Shown: one piece after another, positions 40,162-49,941 of the stretch
Numbering within the stretch: position 1 is the stretch's first letter
Layout of the letters: the number at the start of each line of letters is the position of its first letter
NCBI GenBank assembly: GCA_003155795.1
Contig: PMEM01000013.1
Location: 13,033-77,032 of the forward strand
Length of the DNA: 64,000 bases
Direction: 5' to 3'
DNA from: Gemmatimonadota bacterium
GTDB taxonomy: Bacteria > Gemmatimonadota > Gemmatimonadetes > Gemmatimonadales > Gemmatimonadaceae
The notes under the pieces: model-generated
Database searches by the model: none
What the model saw: the letters and a program-made list of their open reading frames with translations, nothing else
What the model was told of the DNA's origin: nothing
Made by a program: the position numbers and the translations under genes

Positions 40162-43146
40162 GTGAGTACGAAACACCAACACACAAATTCGACATCGCCC
40201 GAATTCCCCGCCTCCGCGCTCGGCGCTCCCAGCGACATGTCGCGACGCGACTTCGTTTCACTGGTCGGAGCGACCGTTGCTCTTGCTGGTCTCAGCGCCT
40301 GTGTGCGCGAACCTGCGGAAAAAATACTCCCATATGTGGATGGTGGCCCGGATGCAACACCAGGTGCGCCGCTGCACTTTGCGACGTCGATGACGCTTGA
40401 TGGATACGCGACTGGACTCCTCGTAACGAGTCACGGTGGACGCCCGACCAAGATCGAAGGTAATCCGGAACACCCCGCGAGCCTCGGTGCTGCGGGCGTT
40501 TTCGAGCAGGCGTCTGTGCTGCAGCTGTATGACCCGGATCGCGCGCGCTACGTGCAAACGGGTAAGCGTCGTGGGTCATGGCGTACGCTATCGCAGGAAT
40601 TTTCGCCGGCGACTCTTCGTGCGCACACTGGAGTGCGCGGTGCGGGATTGGCACTCCTGCTCGCGCCGACTGCATCGCCGCTCATCAGCACCATGCTCGA
40701 CAATGTCCGCAATACGTACCCGGATGCCCGGACATACTTTCACGACCCGCTTTTGAATACTGGCGCTGCACAGTCGGCCATCGACACGCTCGGTGACTCT
40801 GTTATTCCACAACATGATTTCCGGAACGCTGATGTGATCGTGTCGCTCGGCGCTGATTTTTGCGCAGCCGGACCATTCAACCTGCGTTACGCACGCGATT
40901 TCGGAACTAGACGCAGAGCCTCTGGCTCCGGAACAAACACACTGTACGTCGCCGAGTGTGCTCCGTCGCCGACGGGTACACTTGCCGACCATCGCATCGC
41001 CGCGTCACCCGCGACGCTTGGGAGAATAGCGAGCGCGCTTCTCCAGGCGATGTCCGCTGATGCGCGATTTGCCGGTCGTGTTCCCGCAAACACGCTGCGG
41101 GGCGACACAGCTTCGAATACGCTCACCGCTGCCGAGCGCGCATGGGTGAAAGCAGCGGCTGCCGATCTCGCTGCCCACCCCGGACACGGAGTCGTGATCG
41201 CCGGACCACAGCAGCCGGCAGAACTGCATTCCATCGTACACGCGCTGAATGCAATCACGGGCAACACGGGCAACACGGGCAGTACCGTTCGGTACACGAA
41301 ATCCCAATTGATCGGCGACCGTGACGCGACTCACGACCTGGCAGCACTCAACACCGCCATTCAAGCCGGTGGCATCGATACGTTGTTGATTCTGGACGGG
41401 AATCCCGTCTATTCCGCACCTGCTGACGTTCCATTCCGGGATGCTGTCGGACATGTGCGGAATTCAGTTTACCTGGGCTTATACAATAACGAAACGGCGA
41501 AAGAGAGCAAATGGATGCTTCCGGCCGCTCACTACCTTGAGTCGTGGGGTGATGGACGCGCGTACGACGGGACCGCGTCACTCGTCCAGCCACTCATCGC
41601 GCCACTGTATGGTGGTCGCACAGTCGCTGAGTTTCTGGCGCTGATCGCAGGCCAGTCAGGCATAAGCGCGCACGATCTGCTCCAACGCTCATGGCGCGGC
41701 CACGCGGCGGGCTCTTTCGGCCCATGGTGGGATCAGACACTCGCACGCGGAGTAATCGCGGACACTGCGGCTCCCTCTACTGTCACCGCAATACGGTGGG
41801 ATTCGATAGGAGCAGCACATGCAAAGTTGACGGTCCCCGTAGCGCCCGAACAGATCTCGATGAGGTTCGTGCCAAGCCCGGCGGTTCACGATGGTCAGTT
41901 CGCCAATAATGGCTGGCTGCAGGAGTTGCCCCACCCCATAACGAAGCTCACCTGGGATAACGCCGCCATGCTCGGCGCCGCATTCGCCGAGCGACTCGGG
42001 GTGGCACGCGGCGACGAGGTAGAACTCAAGCTGCGCGGACGCTCGCTGCGCGTTCCGGCACTGATCGTTCCCGGCCACGCAAACGATGTAATTACTCTGG
42101 CCCTGGGATACGGACGAGCCGGAGCGGAGGGGACTGCGCGTGGCGTGGGTTCCAACGCCAATCTCATTCGCACTTCGTCGGCGCCATTCACCGATGTCGG
42201 GGTCACTGTCACTCGAACTGGCGCGCATCGGGACCTCGCCATAACCCAGGAACACTGGTCGCTGGAAGGGCGCGGCGATGCCATCCTGGGTGTCGCCGAA
42301 GCAAGCGCGCAGTCCGCAAGCAAGCAACCACAACCGGTACCACCAACCCGCAAACGCCGGCCGCTGACCCTGTACGAACCGCCGGCACCATCAGCAGATG
42401 GATTCGGCGCCGATCAATGGGCAATGGTGATCGATCTCAACACCTGCACCGGCTGCAACGCTTGCGTCGTTGCGTGCCAGGCCGAAAACAACATTCCCGT
42501 CGTTGGGCGAGAGAGCGTACTCAAGAGTCGCGAGATGCAATGGATGCGCATCGACCGATATGTCGAGGGACAACTCGATGATCCGCAGGTATCGGTGCAG
42601 CCCATGCTGTGCCAGCAATGCGAGAAGGCGCCGTGCGAATATGTATGCCCCGTCGATGCAACTGTGCACAGCGACGATGGGCTGAATGAGATGATCTACA
42701 ATCGCTGCGTTGGTACCCGCTTTTGCTCGAACAATTGCCCGTACAAAGTGCGCCGATTCAACTGGTTCGATTATAACGGCGAGATTGCCGAGACCGAACG
42801 CATGGTGAAGAACCCCGAAGTGACAATTCGGTCACGCGGAGTGATGGAGAAGTGCACTTTCTGCGTTCAACGAATTCGCTCTGCACAAATCGACGCGCAA
42901 CTCGCGAACGAGCCGCGTACTGGTCCCGTCGTTACCGCGTGCCAACAGACCTGTCCAACCGGCGCGATCATATTCGGTTCACTCACCGATCCATCCAGCG
43001 AAGTCGTGCGCCTGCGCGAAGATCCCCGCTGTTTCTCGGCGCTCGATAGTCTCGGAACAGTCCCGCGCGTACGGTACCTCGCGCGCGACCGCGCTGACGA
43101 AGTCCTGGCAGAGGTAGAAACACCCGACGAGAGGCGCGAAGGATGA
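40162..43146 (+). CDS. actB: Alternative complex III subunit B, iron-sulfur/molybdopterin-like protein
   Basis: This 994-residue protein starts with a GTG at 40162, 6 bases after the actA stop. It has a Tat-type leader SRRDFVSLVGATVALAGLSA and a long molybdopterin-oxidoreductase-like body. The C-terminal ferredoxin part has four cysteine groups: CTGCNACVVAC, CQQCEKAPCEYVC, CVGTRFCSNNC and CTFCVQ...CQQTC. These should bind one [3Fe-4S] and three [4Fe-4S] clusters, as known for ActB. The molybdopterin-like part in ActB proteins does not bind cofactor. Confidence 0.9.
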   Translation: MSTKHQHTNSTSPEFPASALGAPSDMSRRDFVSLVGATVALAGLSACVREPAEKILPYVDGGPDATPGAPLHFATSMTLDGYATGLLVTSHGGRPTKIEGNPEHPASLGAAGVFEQASVLQLYDPDRARYVQTGKRRGSWRTLSQEFSPATLRAHTGVRGAGLALLLAPTASPLISTMLDNVRNTYPDARTYFHDPLLNTGAAQSAIDTLGDSVIPQHDFRNADVIVSLGADFCAAGPFNLRYARDFGTRRRASGSGTNTLYVAECAPSPTGTLADHRIAASPATLGRIASALLQAMSADARFAGRVPANTLRGDTASNTLTAAERAWVKAAAADLAAHPGHGVVIAGPQQPAELHSIVHALNAITGNTGNTGSTVRYTKSQLIGDRDATHDLAALNTAIQAGGIDTLLILDGNPVYSAPADVPFRDAVGHVRNSVYLGLYNNETAKESKWMLPAAHYLESWGDGRAYDGTASLVQPLIAPLYGGRTVAEFLALIAGQSGISAHDLLQRSWRGHAAGSFGPWWDQTLARGVIADTAAPSTVTAIRWDSIGAAHAKLTVPVAPEQISMRFVPSPAVHDGQFANNGWLQELPHPITKLTWDNAAMLGAAFAERLGVARGDEVELKLRGRSLRVPALIVPGHANDVITLALGYGRAGAEGTARGVGSNANLIRTSSAPFTDVGVTVTRTGAHRDLAITQEHWSLEGRGDAILGVAEASAQSASKQPQPVPPTRKRRPLTLYEPPAPSADGFGADQWAMVIDLNTCTGCNACVVACQAENNIPVVGRESVLKSREMQWMRIDRYVEGQLDDPQVSVQPMLCQQCEKAPCEYVCPVDATVHSDDGLNEMIYNRCVGTRFCSNNCPYKVRRFNWFDYNGEIAETERMVKNPEVTIRSRGVMEKCTFCVQRIRSAQIDAQLANEPRTGPVVTACQQTCPTGAIIFGSLTDPSSEVVRLREDPRCFSALDSLGTVPRVRYLARDRADEVLAEVETPDERREG

Positions 43147-43192
43147 TCCAATTCCGAGCGCGTCTGCTTCGTCCCCAGCTGAATTTCATCAA

Positions 43193-44626
43193 GTGACAAC
43201 GACGGCTGTAGACAGCGTTGCGCAAAGCCAGGCCGCCCGCGACGCAGTCGAGGAATTCCCGGTCGTGTATGACGTCCCGGACGATGCAGCACTTACCGAT
43301 CAGATACTCTCCCCGATATGGACCCGGTCGCGCGCATGGTGGCCTCTGTTCATCGTGTCAGGGCTGCTCGCAGTGCTGTTCATATATGCGATGGGAGTCA
43401 CATTCGTCCGTGGTATCGGATCCTGGGGCAACAACGTCCCGGTCGCGTGGGCGTGGGGAATTACCGATTTCGTCTGGTGGATTGGTATTGGTCACGCCGG
43501 CACGTTCATATCCGCGTTTTTGATTCTGCTGAATCAGAGATGGCGCGCATCGATCAATCGCTTTGCTGAATCGATGACGCTGTTCGCTCTGGTGAATGCT
43601 TCGCTGTTTCCAATTTTGCACCTCGGGCGACCGTGGTTCTTTTACTGGCTGATCCCGTATCCGGCGACGATGGGAGTCTGGCCCAATTTCAAGAGCTCAC
43701 TTCCATGGGATGTTGCTGCGGTATCGACATACTTCACGGTATCGCTGCTGTTCTGGTATCTTGGTCTGGTTCCAGATCTTGCCGCTGCACGCGATCGCGC
43801 TCCAGGAATCACACGGCGGCGAATATACGGCATCTTCGCGCTTGGCTGGCGCGGGAGTTCGCAGGAATGGCGTCACTACCGGGTTGCTTACACATTGCTC
43901 GCCGGGCTGGCAACGCCGCTCGTGATATCAGTGCATAGCATCGTCAGTCTGGATTTCGCAATTACGCAGCTGCCCGGTTGGCACTCGACAATTTTCCCAC
44001 CGTACTTTGTTGTCGGAGCAATCTACTCCGGGCTGGCAATGGTACTGATGCTGATTCTCCCGGCCCGCCGCATCTTTCACCTGAAGGACATCATCACTGA
44101 GGCGCATCTCAGCAATCTCGCCAAGTTGATGCTCGTAACCGGCTCAATGCTGGCATACAGCTATCTCTGCGAGGCATTCGTCTCATGGTACAGCGGGGAC
44201 CCATTCGAATACTACACCTCCTTCGTCGCGCGGCCGCTTGGACCGTATGCAATCATTTTCTGGTTGATGTTGTGCGCCAATATACTGACGCCGCAACTCT
44301 TCTGGTGGAAGCGCATGAGAACGAATACCGTAGTATTGTTTGGTGCGTCACTGCTCGTTTTCGCGGGGATGTGGTGCGAACGGTTCATTATCATCGTCGG
44401 CTCGCTCAATCGCGACTTCCTGCCAAGCAGTTGGCACTTTTATGCGCCGTCATGGGTTGATATCAGCCTGCTAGCCGGCAGCATGGGCCTGTTTTGTTTT
44501 CTCTTCCTGGCGTTTCTGCGCTGGGTACCGATGGTCGCCTTGAGTGAAGTCAAGCGACTGCATCTCGATATGCGGAAAGAGAGACAGCCGGTGAAAGTCA
44601 GGGCAGCCGACGGAGCGGCTTCATGA
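43193..44626 (+). CDS. actC: Alternative complex III subunit C (NrfD/PsrC-like)
   Basis: This 477-residue integral membrane protein has about ten spans of the NrfD/PsrC fold. They begin with WPLFIVSGLLAVLFIYAMGV and include ITDFVWWIGIGHAGTFISAF, where quinone-binding residues are expected. The start is GTG at 43193, 46 bp after actB. The stop overlaps the actD ATG by 4 bases. It should hold the quinol oxidation site of ACIII. Confidence 0.9.
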   Translation: MTTTAVDSVAQSQAARDAVEEFPVVYDVPDDAALTDQILSPIWTRSRAWWPLFIVSGLLAVLFIYAMGVTFVRGIGSWGNNVPVAWAWGITDFVWWIGIGHAGTFISAFLILLNQRWRASINRFAESMTLFALVNASLFPILHLGRPWFFYWLIPYPATMGVWPNFKSSLPWDVAAVSTYFTVSLLFWYLGLVPDLAAARDRAPGITRRRIYGIFALGWRGSSQEWRHYRVAYTLLAGLATPLVISVHSIVSLDFAITQLPGWHSTIFPPYFVVGAIYSGLAMVLMLILPARRIFHLKDIITEAHLSNLAKLMLVTGSMLAYSYLCEAFVSWYSGDPFEYYTSFVARPLGPYAIIFWLMLCANILTPQLFWWKRMRTNTVVLFGASLLVFAGMWCERFIIIVGSLNRDFLPSSWHFYAPSWVDISLLAGSMGLFCFLFLAFLRWVPMVALSEVKRLHLDMRKERQPVKVRAADGAAS

Positions 44627-45186
44627 CATTGATTCAGCCTTCGCGCAAACGCAAGCCGCGAGCTCGGCGCGTACTAGGGGAATTTCCTTCAGTCGAGTCG
44701 CTGCTCGCGGGTATTGACGCATTGAAGAACGGTGGCTACGACACGCTTGAGACCTTCACGCCGTTCGATATTCCGGAGCTCGACGCGCGACTGGGCCTCC
44801 GTCGATCACGTATTGGCTGGCTTGTGTTCACATGCGGGCTGATTGGTATGGTATTGGCGTTTGGAATCCAGTGGTGGGCGAACGTGCATAACTATCCGCT
44901 CAACAGCGGTGGCCGGCCGGTCTTCGCCATACCGTCGTTCATCTTTCCAACGTTTGAGGGATTGGTGCTGGCTGCATCATTCGGCGCTTTCTTCGGTGTT
45001 CTCGCTTGGTTGCGCCTTCCCAGACTGTGGGCGCCCATAGATGAAGTCGAAGGGTTCACCAGCGCGTCGATAGATCGCTTCTGGATCGCTGTCGGAGCAG
45101 TTGACGCCGATGACAGTGGCGAGCGCGCGCAGCAGATCCTGCGCGACAGTGGAGCAATCCAGACAATCGCACCGGCGGACGTATGA
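44623..45186 (+). CDS. actD: Alternative complex III subunit D (DUF3341)
   Basis: This 187-residue DUF3341 protein has an N-terminal soluble part with VLGEFPSVESLLAGIDALKN, GGYDTLETFTPFDIPELDAR, then two spans (IGWLVFTCGLIGMVLAFGIQ and FEGLVLAASFGAFFGVLAWL) and a short tail. The gene overlaps actC and actE by ATGA, so the genes are translationally coupled. Its role in the complex is structural. Confidence 0.88.
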   Translation: MTLIQPSRKRKPRARRVLGEFPSVESLLAGIDALKNGGYDTLETFTPFDIPELDARLGLRRSRIGWLVFTCGLIGMVLAFGIQWWANVHNYPLNSGGRPVFAIPSFIFPTFEGLVLAASFGAFFGVLAWLRLPRLWAPIDEVEGFTSASIDRFWIAVGAVDADDSGERAQQILRDSGAIQTIAPADV

Positions 45187-45731
45187 CGCAATGTACCTCG
45201 CGTACTGTCCTGATCATCGCCGGAATTGTCCTTGGCATTTCCGGCTGTTCGGAGCGCATGGGAAAGGGATGGGACTGGAATCGCATGCGCAATCAGCCTC
45301 GCTATCAGCCGTATCGTGACAGCAAGTTCTTCGCAGACGGAAAGGCAATGCAGCTTCCACCCGCCGGTACGGTATCTCGCGAGAGTATTGCAGCAGACTC
45401 TGCGGCTCCCCCCGATAGCGCGCTCGTCGCGACACGCGGCAAAGCGCAGTACGGTATCTACTGCGCAGTATGTCACGGCGTCCGCGGCGATGGGAACAGC
45501 ATAGTCGCGACGAACATGGCTCAGCCCAGCCCTCCGACGTCACTTATTGTACCACCCGTGAGTCTCATGTCGGCGAGCATCGTTGCTACGGTTATCGCCA
45601 ATGGATTTGGCACAAGGATGCCTTCCTTCAAAGCAGATCTCTCGGCAGCTGATCGTCAGGCGGTCGCGGAATATGTGAAAACACTACAGAACCGCGATCT
45701 CCCCGTCGCAGCAACTCCGCCTCACCAATGA
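45183..45731 (+). CDS. actE: Alternative complex III subunit E, monohaem cytochrome c lipoprotein
   Basis: This 182-residue protein has a lipobox (GISGC, Cys22), the segment WDWNRMRNQPRYQPYRDSKF typical of ActE, and one haem site CAVCH (94-98). A MPSF methionine is the likely sixth ligand. It is membrane-attached on the periplasmic side and accepts electrons from ActA. It overlaps actD and actF by 4 bases. Confidence 0.88.
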   Translation: MTQCTSRTVLIIAGIVLGISGCSERMGKGWDWNRMRNQPRYQPYRDSKFFADGKAMQLPPAGTVSRESIAADSAAPPDSALVATRGKAQYGIYCAVCHGVRGDGNSIVATNMAQPSPPTSLIVPPVSLMSASIVATVIANGFGTRMPSFKADLSAADRQAVAEYVKTLQNRDLPVAATPPHQ

Positions 45732-46936
45732 CAGCCGGAGATAACGATCAAGTCAGAGTGTGGCAGAGCTCAGCAATCGCTCGGAGAGCGCTTATAGCCG
45801 GCGTCATTGGTCTTCTCCTCTGCATTGTGGGCGTTGTTGTTGAACCACAACGCACTTTCGCAGCATATCTGTTTGCATATGTCACTGTTCTAACTGTAGT
45901 CGTTGGCGCACTCATTCAGACAATGACCAGCCACGTGACAGCCGCACGATGGTTTACCGTATTGCGCAAACTCACCCTGAGCGTGAGCGCATCGCTGCCG
46001 GTGCTCGCGGTGCTGGTCATACCCGTGCTTCTCGGAACACAATTCATTTATCCGTGGGCTCACCCGGCGTCATTACCTGCTGCAATGCAGAAGCTCGTAG
46101 AACACCGACATGCGTGGCTCAACACTCCATTCTTCGACATACGTGCCATCATCTACGTGGTTATATTCGCCGCGTGTGGCGAGATGATGCGTCGCTGGTC
46201 GGCGAGAGAAGGTGTGGCGACCGACAGTACGGAGATGGTACGGCTGCTTCACCGCCAGAGACGCTCAAGTGCGATAGGCTTGATCGTTACAGGGCTGACA
46301 GTAACCATGGTTGCCTTCGACTGGCTCATGCCGCTGGATACGCAATGGTATTCAACGGTGTATGGGGTTTACGTATTTGCCGGTGGATTCCTGGCGGCCC
46401 TGGGGCTCATCGCGTTGATCGCTTACCTATCGATACGAAACGGTCGTGCACTCAGTGGCACCGTCACGGACGAGCACTTCGGCGCACTCGGCAAGCTGAT
46501 GCTTACGTTTGTGGTGTTCTGGGCTTACATCGCGCTGTCCCAATTTCTGATAATCTGGATTGGCGATATTCCGGCCGATTCATCGTGGTACGTTACGCGC
46601 GGTGCTGGCAGCTGGGCTGTGTTCGCCATTGTTGTCGTCGCTGGCCAGTTCGCAATTCCATTCCTCTTGCTGCTGTCCCGCACACTCAAACGACACCCAA
46701 AGGCGCTTGCCGGGATCGGCCTGTTGCTCGTCGTGATGCACGTGCTGGACTTCTACTGGCTGGTGTTGCCGGCCTTCGATCCGGCTGGTATCAGTGTAAG
46801 CTGGGTGGACTTTGCCGCACTGTTGATGGTGGTCGGATTCGCGACAGCTGCAGCTGCGTACAGGACGCGGAATACAGCCGTGGTCCCCGCTCACGATCCG
46901 TATCTCCAGAAGTCGGTGCAATATGTCGAGCCGTAA
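45728..46936 (+). CDS. actF: Alternative complex III subunit F (NrfD-like)
   Basis: This 402-residue membrane protein has about ten hydrophobic spans and the ActF-type pattern WSSTVYGVYVFAGGFLAALG-like at about residues 205-225. QFLIIWIGDIPADSSWYVTR follows at about 277. It pairs with ActC as the second NrfD-like membrane subunit. It is coupled to actE by an ATGA and overlaps the next cytochrome gene by 14 bp. Confidence 0.88.
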   Translation: MTAGDNDQVRVWQSSAIARRALIAGVIGLLLCIVGVVVEPQRTFAAYLFAYVTVLTVVVGALIQTMTSHVTAARWFTVLRKLTLSVSASLPVLAVLVIPVLLGTQFIYPWAHPASLPAAMQKLVEHRHAWLNTPFFDIRAIIYVVIFAACGEMMRRWSAREGVATDSTEMVRLLHRQRRSSAIGLIVTGLTVTMVAFDWLMPLDTQWYSTVYGVYVFAGGFLAALGLIALIAYLSIRNGRALSGTVTDEHFGALGKLMLTFVVFWAYIALSQFLIIWIGDIPADSSWYVTRGAGSWAVFAIVVVAGQFAIPFLLLLSRTLKRHPKALAGIGLLLVVMHVLDFYWLVLPAFDPAGISVSWVDFAALLMVVGFATAAAAYRTRNTAVVPAHDPYLQKSVQYVEP

Positions 46937-47312
46937 CCTGCGGACAGTGCTTGCAGGAGGCTGCCTGACAGTGTTGGTGGCGTTCAATGCCTGCGATACA
47001 CCGCCTGTAATTGTGCCAGCCGCTCTCGCGGGTGGTAACGCAGATCGGGGAAAGGTCGCGATACAGCATTATGGATGCAATGCATGCCACGCGATTGCTG
47101 GTCTCCCCGATCCATCATTCATAGCTGCGGCGCCGATCACAAAGGTCACCGATCGTTCTTACATCGCGGGAGTGCTGCCTGCTACGCCGGAAAACTTGAT
47201 TTTGTGGATCCGGTTTCCCCGTAAGGTGAAACCAGCGAGCGCAATGCCCAATCTCGATGTATCCGCTACCGATGCGCGTGACATCGCCACCTATCTGTAC
47301 TCGCTACACTAG
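46923..47312 (+). CDS. Small monohaem c-type cytochrome (lipoprotein)
   Basis: This 129-residue protein has a lipobox-like FNAC (Cys24), one haem site CNACH (52-56) and a terminal MPNL...DIATYLYSLH typical of class I cytochromes c. It overlaps actF by 14 bp and is the last gene of the operon. It is the likely electron acceptor or link from ACIII to an oxidase. No cytochrome oxidase gene follows, unlike many act clusters. Confidence 0.85.
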   Translation: MSSRNLRTVLAGGCLTVLVAFNACDTPPVIVPAALAGGNADRGKVAIQHYGCNACHAIAGLPDPSFIAAAPITKVTDRSYIAGVLPATPENLILWIRFPRKVKPASAMPNLDVSATDARDIATYLYSLH

Positions 47313-47376
47313 ATAGTTGGGTGCCGCCCAACGTCAAACAGAGTCAAGCGCACTCTCGCGCCTCACTCCGTCTAGC

Positions 47377-47760
47377 TCACCGCACATCCTCCAGTTTGAA
47401 CAGCGGGTTCTCGATCACTCCCAATTCATTCCCGAACGGATCCATCACTGTCCCGACTTTTATCCCATCCCCAACTTCTCTGGCCGCTGATCGGAGAGTC
47501 GCCCCTGCCGCTACCAGCATGGCAACCGCGTCTTCCGCATTTGCAACCCCCCAATACGCTGTTGTCCCGCCGGCTCCGCTCATCCCGCTCGCGGGGTCCG
47601 GATCCAACCCCAACTCGAACCCACCAATGTCGAATCCAACATAGAACGGTTCGTCAAAGTACGGCTCCGTACCGGTCACGCGCGCATACCATTTCTTTGC
47701 AGCCGCAAGATCGGCGACATGATAGTTGATCGTACGCAATCCAAGAAAATTGGCTGGCAT
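47377..47760 (-). CDS. VOC (glyoxalase/bleomycin resistance-like) family protein
   Basis: This 127-residue protein has the VOC fold pattern INYHVADLAAAKKWYARVTG, then GFDIGGFELGLDPDP, TAYWGVANAEDAVAMLVAAG and TVMDPFGNELGVIENP. The ATG at 47760 is preferred, and the frame upstream to 47832 has no family similarity. Metal ligands are expected at H in YHVAD and E in the last strand. Substrate is unknown. It is convergent with the act operon across 64 bp. Confidence 0.82.
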   Translation of the reverse strand: MPANFLGLRTINYHVADLAAAKKWYARVTGTEPYFDEPFYVGFDIGGFELGLDPDPASGMSGAGGTTAYWGVANAEDAVAMLVAAGATLRSAAREVGDGIKVGTVMDPFGNELGVIENPLFKLEDVR

Positions 47761-47879
47761 TTGAACCACCTTATCAGTTGAGGAAAAATGTTTGGTCGCA
47801 CGCGCCGCGCTTACTGAGTCAGCGGGTGTCATGATGCAAAGCGGATTGTGCGCCCGGAAATTGCATTAATCTCGCCCAA

Positions 47880-48368
47880 ATGGCACTAATCCCTGATACC
47901 ATCAAGCGACTTCTGATCACCGCGGCTGTGGCCTGCCTCTCGACCGCGTGCGCATCTGCCGCCTACGACACTCCCAACTCACTCGGCGTCATGCCGCTGA
48001 TGCCACCAACACCAATCTGGCTCGGAGCCATCGGTAGCTCCAGTGCCGCGCCGATCGCTGGCGCCGCCGCGGTCGCACCAAGCCAGGTCCCGGGCTGGAA
48101 TCACGTCATGCTCTCGCTCGATAACACGACCGCCGGCGGAATTTATACGTGGAGCCTTCGCACCGGGACATGTGCAAGTCAGGGAGGCGTCGTTGGTCCG
48201 GCTGATCGATACTCGCGGTTCGCCATCCACGCAGACGGATCGGGCGCCGCAGAGGCTGTGATTCCAACACTGTTGTCGCCGACTGATTCGTACGTCGTTG
48301 TAGCGACACCCGTATCCGCATCATCGGCCCCAAGCGCGTGTGCAAACCTCGCTCGCACAAGCATGTAG
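47880..48368 (+). CDS. Exported lipoprotein-like protein, unknown function
   Basis: This 162-residue protein has a signal with lipobox LSTAC (Cys24) and a small beta-rich domain. VMLSLDNTTAGGIYTWSLRT and GVVGPADRYSRFAIHADGSG suggest a metal- or ligand-binding CHRD-like architecture, but the match is too weak to name. It is divergent from the VOC gene with 119 bp between. It appears to be monocistronic. Confidence 0.62.
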   Translation: MALIPDTIKRLLITAAVACLSTACASAAYDTPNSLGVMPLMPPTPIWLGAIGSSSAAPIAGAAAVAPSQVPGWNHVMLSLDNTTAGGIYTWSLRTGTCASQGGVVGPADRYSRFAIHADGSGAAEAVIPTLLSPTDSYVVVATPVSASSAPSACANLARTSM

Positions 48369-48401
48369 TTGACTGCGTGACGGAGAGCCGCGCGATTTAT
48401 C

Positions 48402-48812
48402 TCAGAGCGAACGCATATCTGGCTTGACTCCCTTCGACGCTGTGATCACCGACTTGATCCCGCCGCGCAAATTGAAATCGCCGACAATACGCATCCACTT
48501 CGGCCCCACGCGCTCAACCAGATCATCCAGAATGCGATTCACGGCGCGCTCATAAAAGATTCCGTCGTTCCGGAAGCTCCACAGATAGAGCTTGAGACTC
48601 TTCAACTCAACACACGACTCGCCGGGAAAGTACGTGATACGCATCGTGGCGAAGTCCGGTGCGCCTCCTTCCAGCGCGGTAAGGTCTGTGGCGTCCCCTT
48701 CGATCCCACCCAACGGACACAGTGATGTAAACTCGGGACAATCCATATGAATCTCGTAATCGCGATCGGGATACGGATTCGGAAAAACTTCTAGAAGCTG
48801 TGGCTTTGGCAT
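48402..48812 (-). CDS. queF: NADPH-dependent 7-cyano-7-deazaguanine reductase (preQ1 synthase)
   Basis: This 136-residue protein is a unimodular QueF. The catalytic Cys is in CPEFTSLCPL (about residues 24-33), followed by ITYFPGESCVELKSLKLYLW (the E and S residues bind substrate). FYERAVNRILDDL and the late WMRIVGDFNLRGGI complete the T-fold. It reduces preQ0 to preQ1 in queuosine synthesis. No other que gene lies nearby. Confidence 0.93.
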   Translation of the reverse strand: MPKPQLLEVFPNPYPDRDYEIHMDCPEFTSLCPLGGIEGDATDLTALEGGAPDFATMRITYFPGESCVELKSLKLYLWSFRNDGIFYERAVNRILDDLVERVGPKWMRIVGDFNLRGGIKSVITASKGVKPDMRSL

Positions 48813-48888
48813 GACAGGAATTTATTCAGAAGCGGTCCGACCGTCATTCCCTCGTCCGCGAGGGTGACTGAGGCTTGCGACGATAGTC

Positions 48889-48916
48889 CGTCATTCCCGC
48901 GAAAGCGGGAATCCAT
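48889..48916. repeat. 28-bp dispersed hairpin repeat, copy 2
   Basis: This is the exact reverse complement of 20458-20485. A weaker pair of hairpins of the same design flanks it, CCCTCGTCCGCGAGGG at about 48849 and CCTCGCTTTCGCGAGG at about 48945. Thus 48841-48965 may be a compound element. It lies between the queF start and the rhomboid gene end. Confidence 0.78.
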
Positions 48917-48992
48917 TTTCAGTCGCACCCAGCGTAACATGGCTCCTCGCTTTCGCGAGGACGACTTGGAGCTTAACGCCTATGAGGCACGG

Positions 48993-49919
48993 TCAGGAGC
49001 CACGCAACTTTTTCGATATTTCCTGCAGCAATTCGCGCTCATCACGCGACAAGCTACCAATCCCTTCGCGCGAAATCTTGTCCAGCAGTGCATTCACATC
49101 TTCAGCACGCGGCTTCGGACTCGGAGCAGACAACATCGGAGCCTGCGGGCGACGCTTCACTATCGCGTTGCTGCGCGCGACGGCCTCGTCAGCACTGGGT
49201 AGGCTGTCACGCCGCTTCGGCTGTCGTTGAACCTTGGGGATCGGCTGCGGATTCGAATCGTCAGGCACCGTCGCGACATGCCGCCGAATGCGTTCGAAAC
49301 TCGAGCTGGTCGGAGCGTGCAGATACATGTAGGCGAACACGAGTCCACCAACGTGCGTCATGAATGCAACCGAGCCACTCGAATAGCCAGTGTAATCCGC
49401 GAACGCCATCCCGACGTTCCATGCGATCGTCCAGACCGCCAGCCATACTGCGCGAATCGGCCAGACACCCAGCACGTACACTTCATCATCAGGCCACTTG
49501 AGTGCATACGCGAGCACGACGCCTACAACCGCACCCGATGCGCCAATCACTACGCCGTGCTGCTCGAACAACAGGTGGAATATCCCGCCGCCCAGACCAC
49601 ACCACAGATAGAAGTACGTGAACGCACGCGTGCCGAGTGAGCGCTCCACTCTCGGTCCGAACATCCACAGCATGATCATGTTCGTTGCGATATGCGCGAA
49701 GCCCGCATGCACGAACATGTACGTCCCGATCGTCCACCAGTGTGCCGGGAAGCCGGAGGTGGACAGGCCAAGCCAACCAGCGACATCCGCCGTTCCGACA
49801 GGCGAAGTAAGCTGGACGAAGTAGACGACAGCGTTGAGCGCGATCAGCCACTGGACTGCTGGGGTGATTCCGCGGCCCGGCTCAAGCGCAGTTGCGTTGT
49901 ATTCGGCTGGCGTTTCCAT
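48993..49919 (-). CDS. Rhomboid-family intramembrane serine protease
   Basis: This 308-residue protein has six or so spans with the rhomboid motifs: a GIHWWTI-like GTYMFVHAGFAHIATNMIML loop, VVIGASGAVVGVV (GxSG nucleophile Ser) and MTHVGGLVFAYMYL (catalytic His). The ATG at 49919 is preferred over an upstream ATG at 49949. A soluble basic C-terminus ends SREGIGSLSRDERELLQEIS. The substrate is unknown. It follows ddl by 22 bp on the same strand. Confidence 0.86.
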   Translation of the reverse strand: METPAEYNATALEPGRGITPAVQWLIALNAVVYFVQLTSPVGTADVAGWLGLSTSGFPAHWWTIGTYMFVHAGFAHIATNMIMLWMFGPRVERSLGTRAFTYFYLWCGLGGGIFHLLFEQHGVVIGASGAVVGVVLAYALKWPDDEVYVLGVWPIRAVWLAVWTIAWNVGMAFADYTGYSSGSVAFMTHVGGLVFAYMYLHAPTSSSFERIRRHVATVPDDSNPQPIPKVQRQPKRRDSLPSADEAVARSNAIVKRRPQAPMLSAPSPKPRAEDVNALLDKISREGIGSLSRDERELLQEISKKLRGS

Positions 49920-49941
49920 ATAAGAGAGTGACCTTTCCGTC

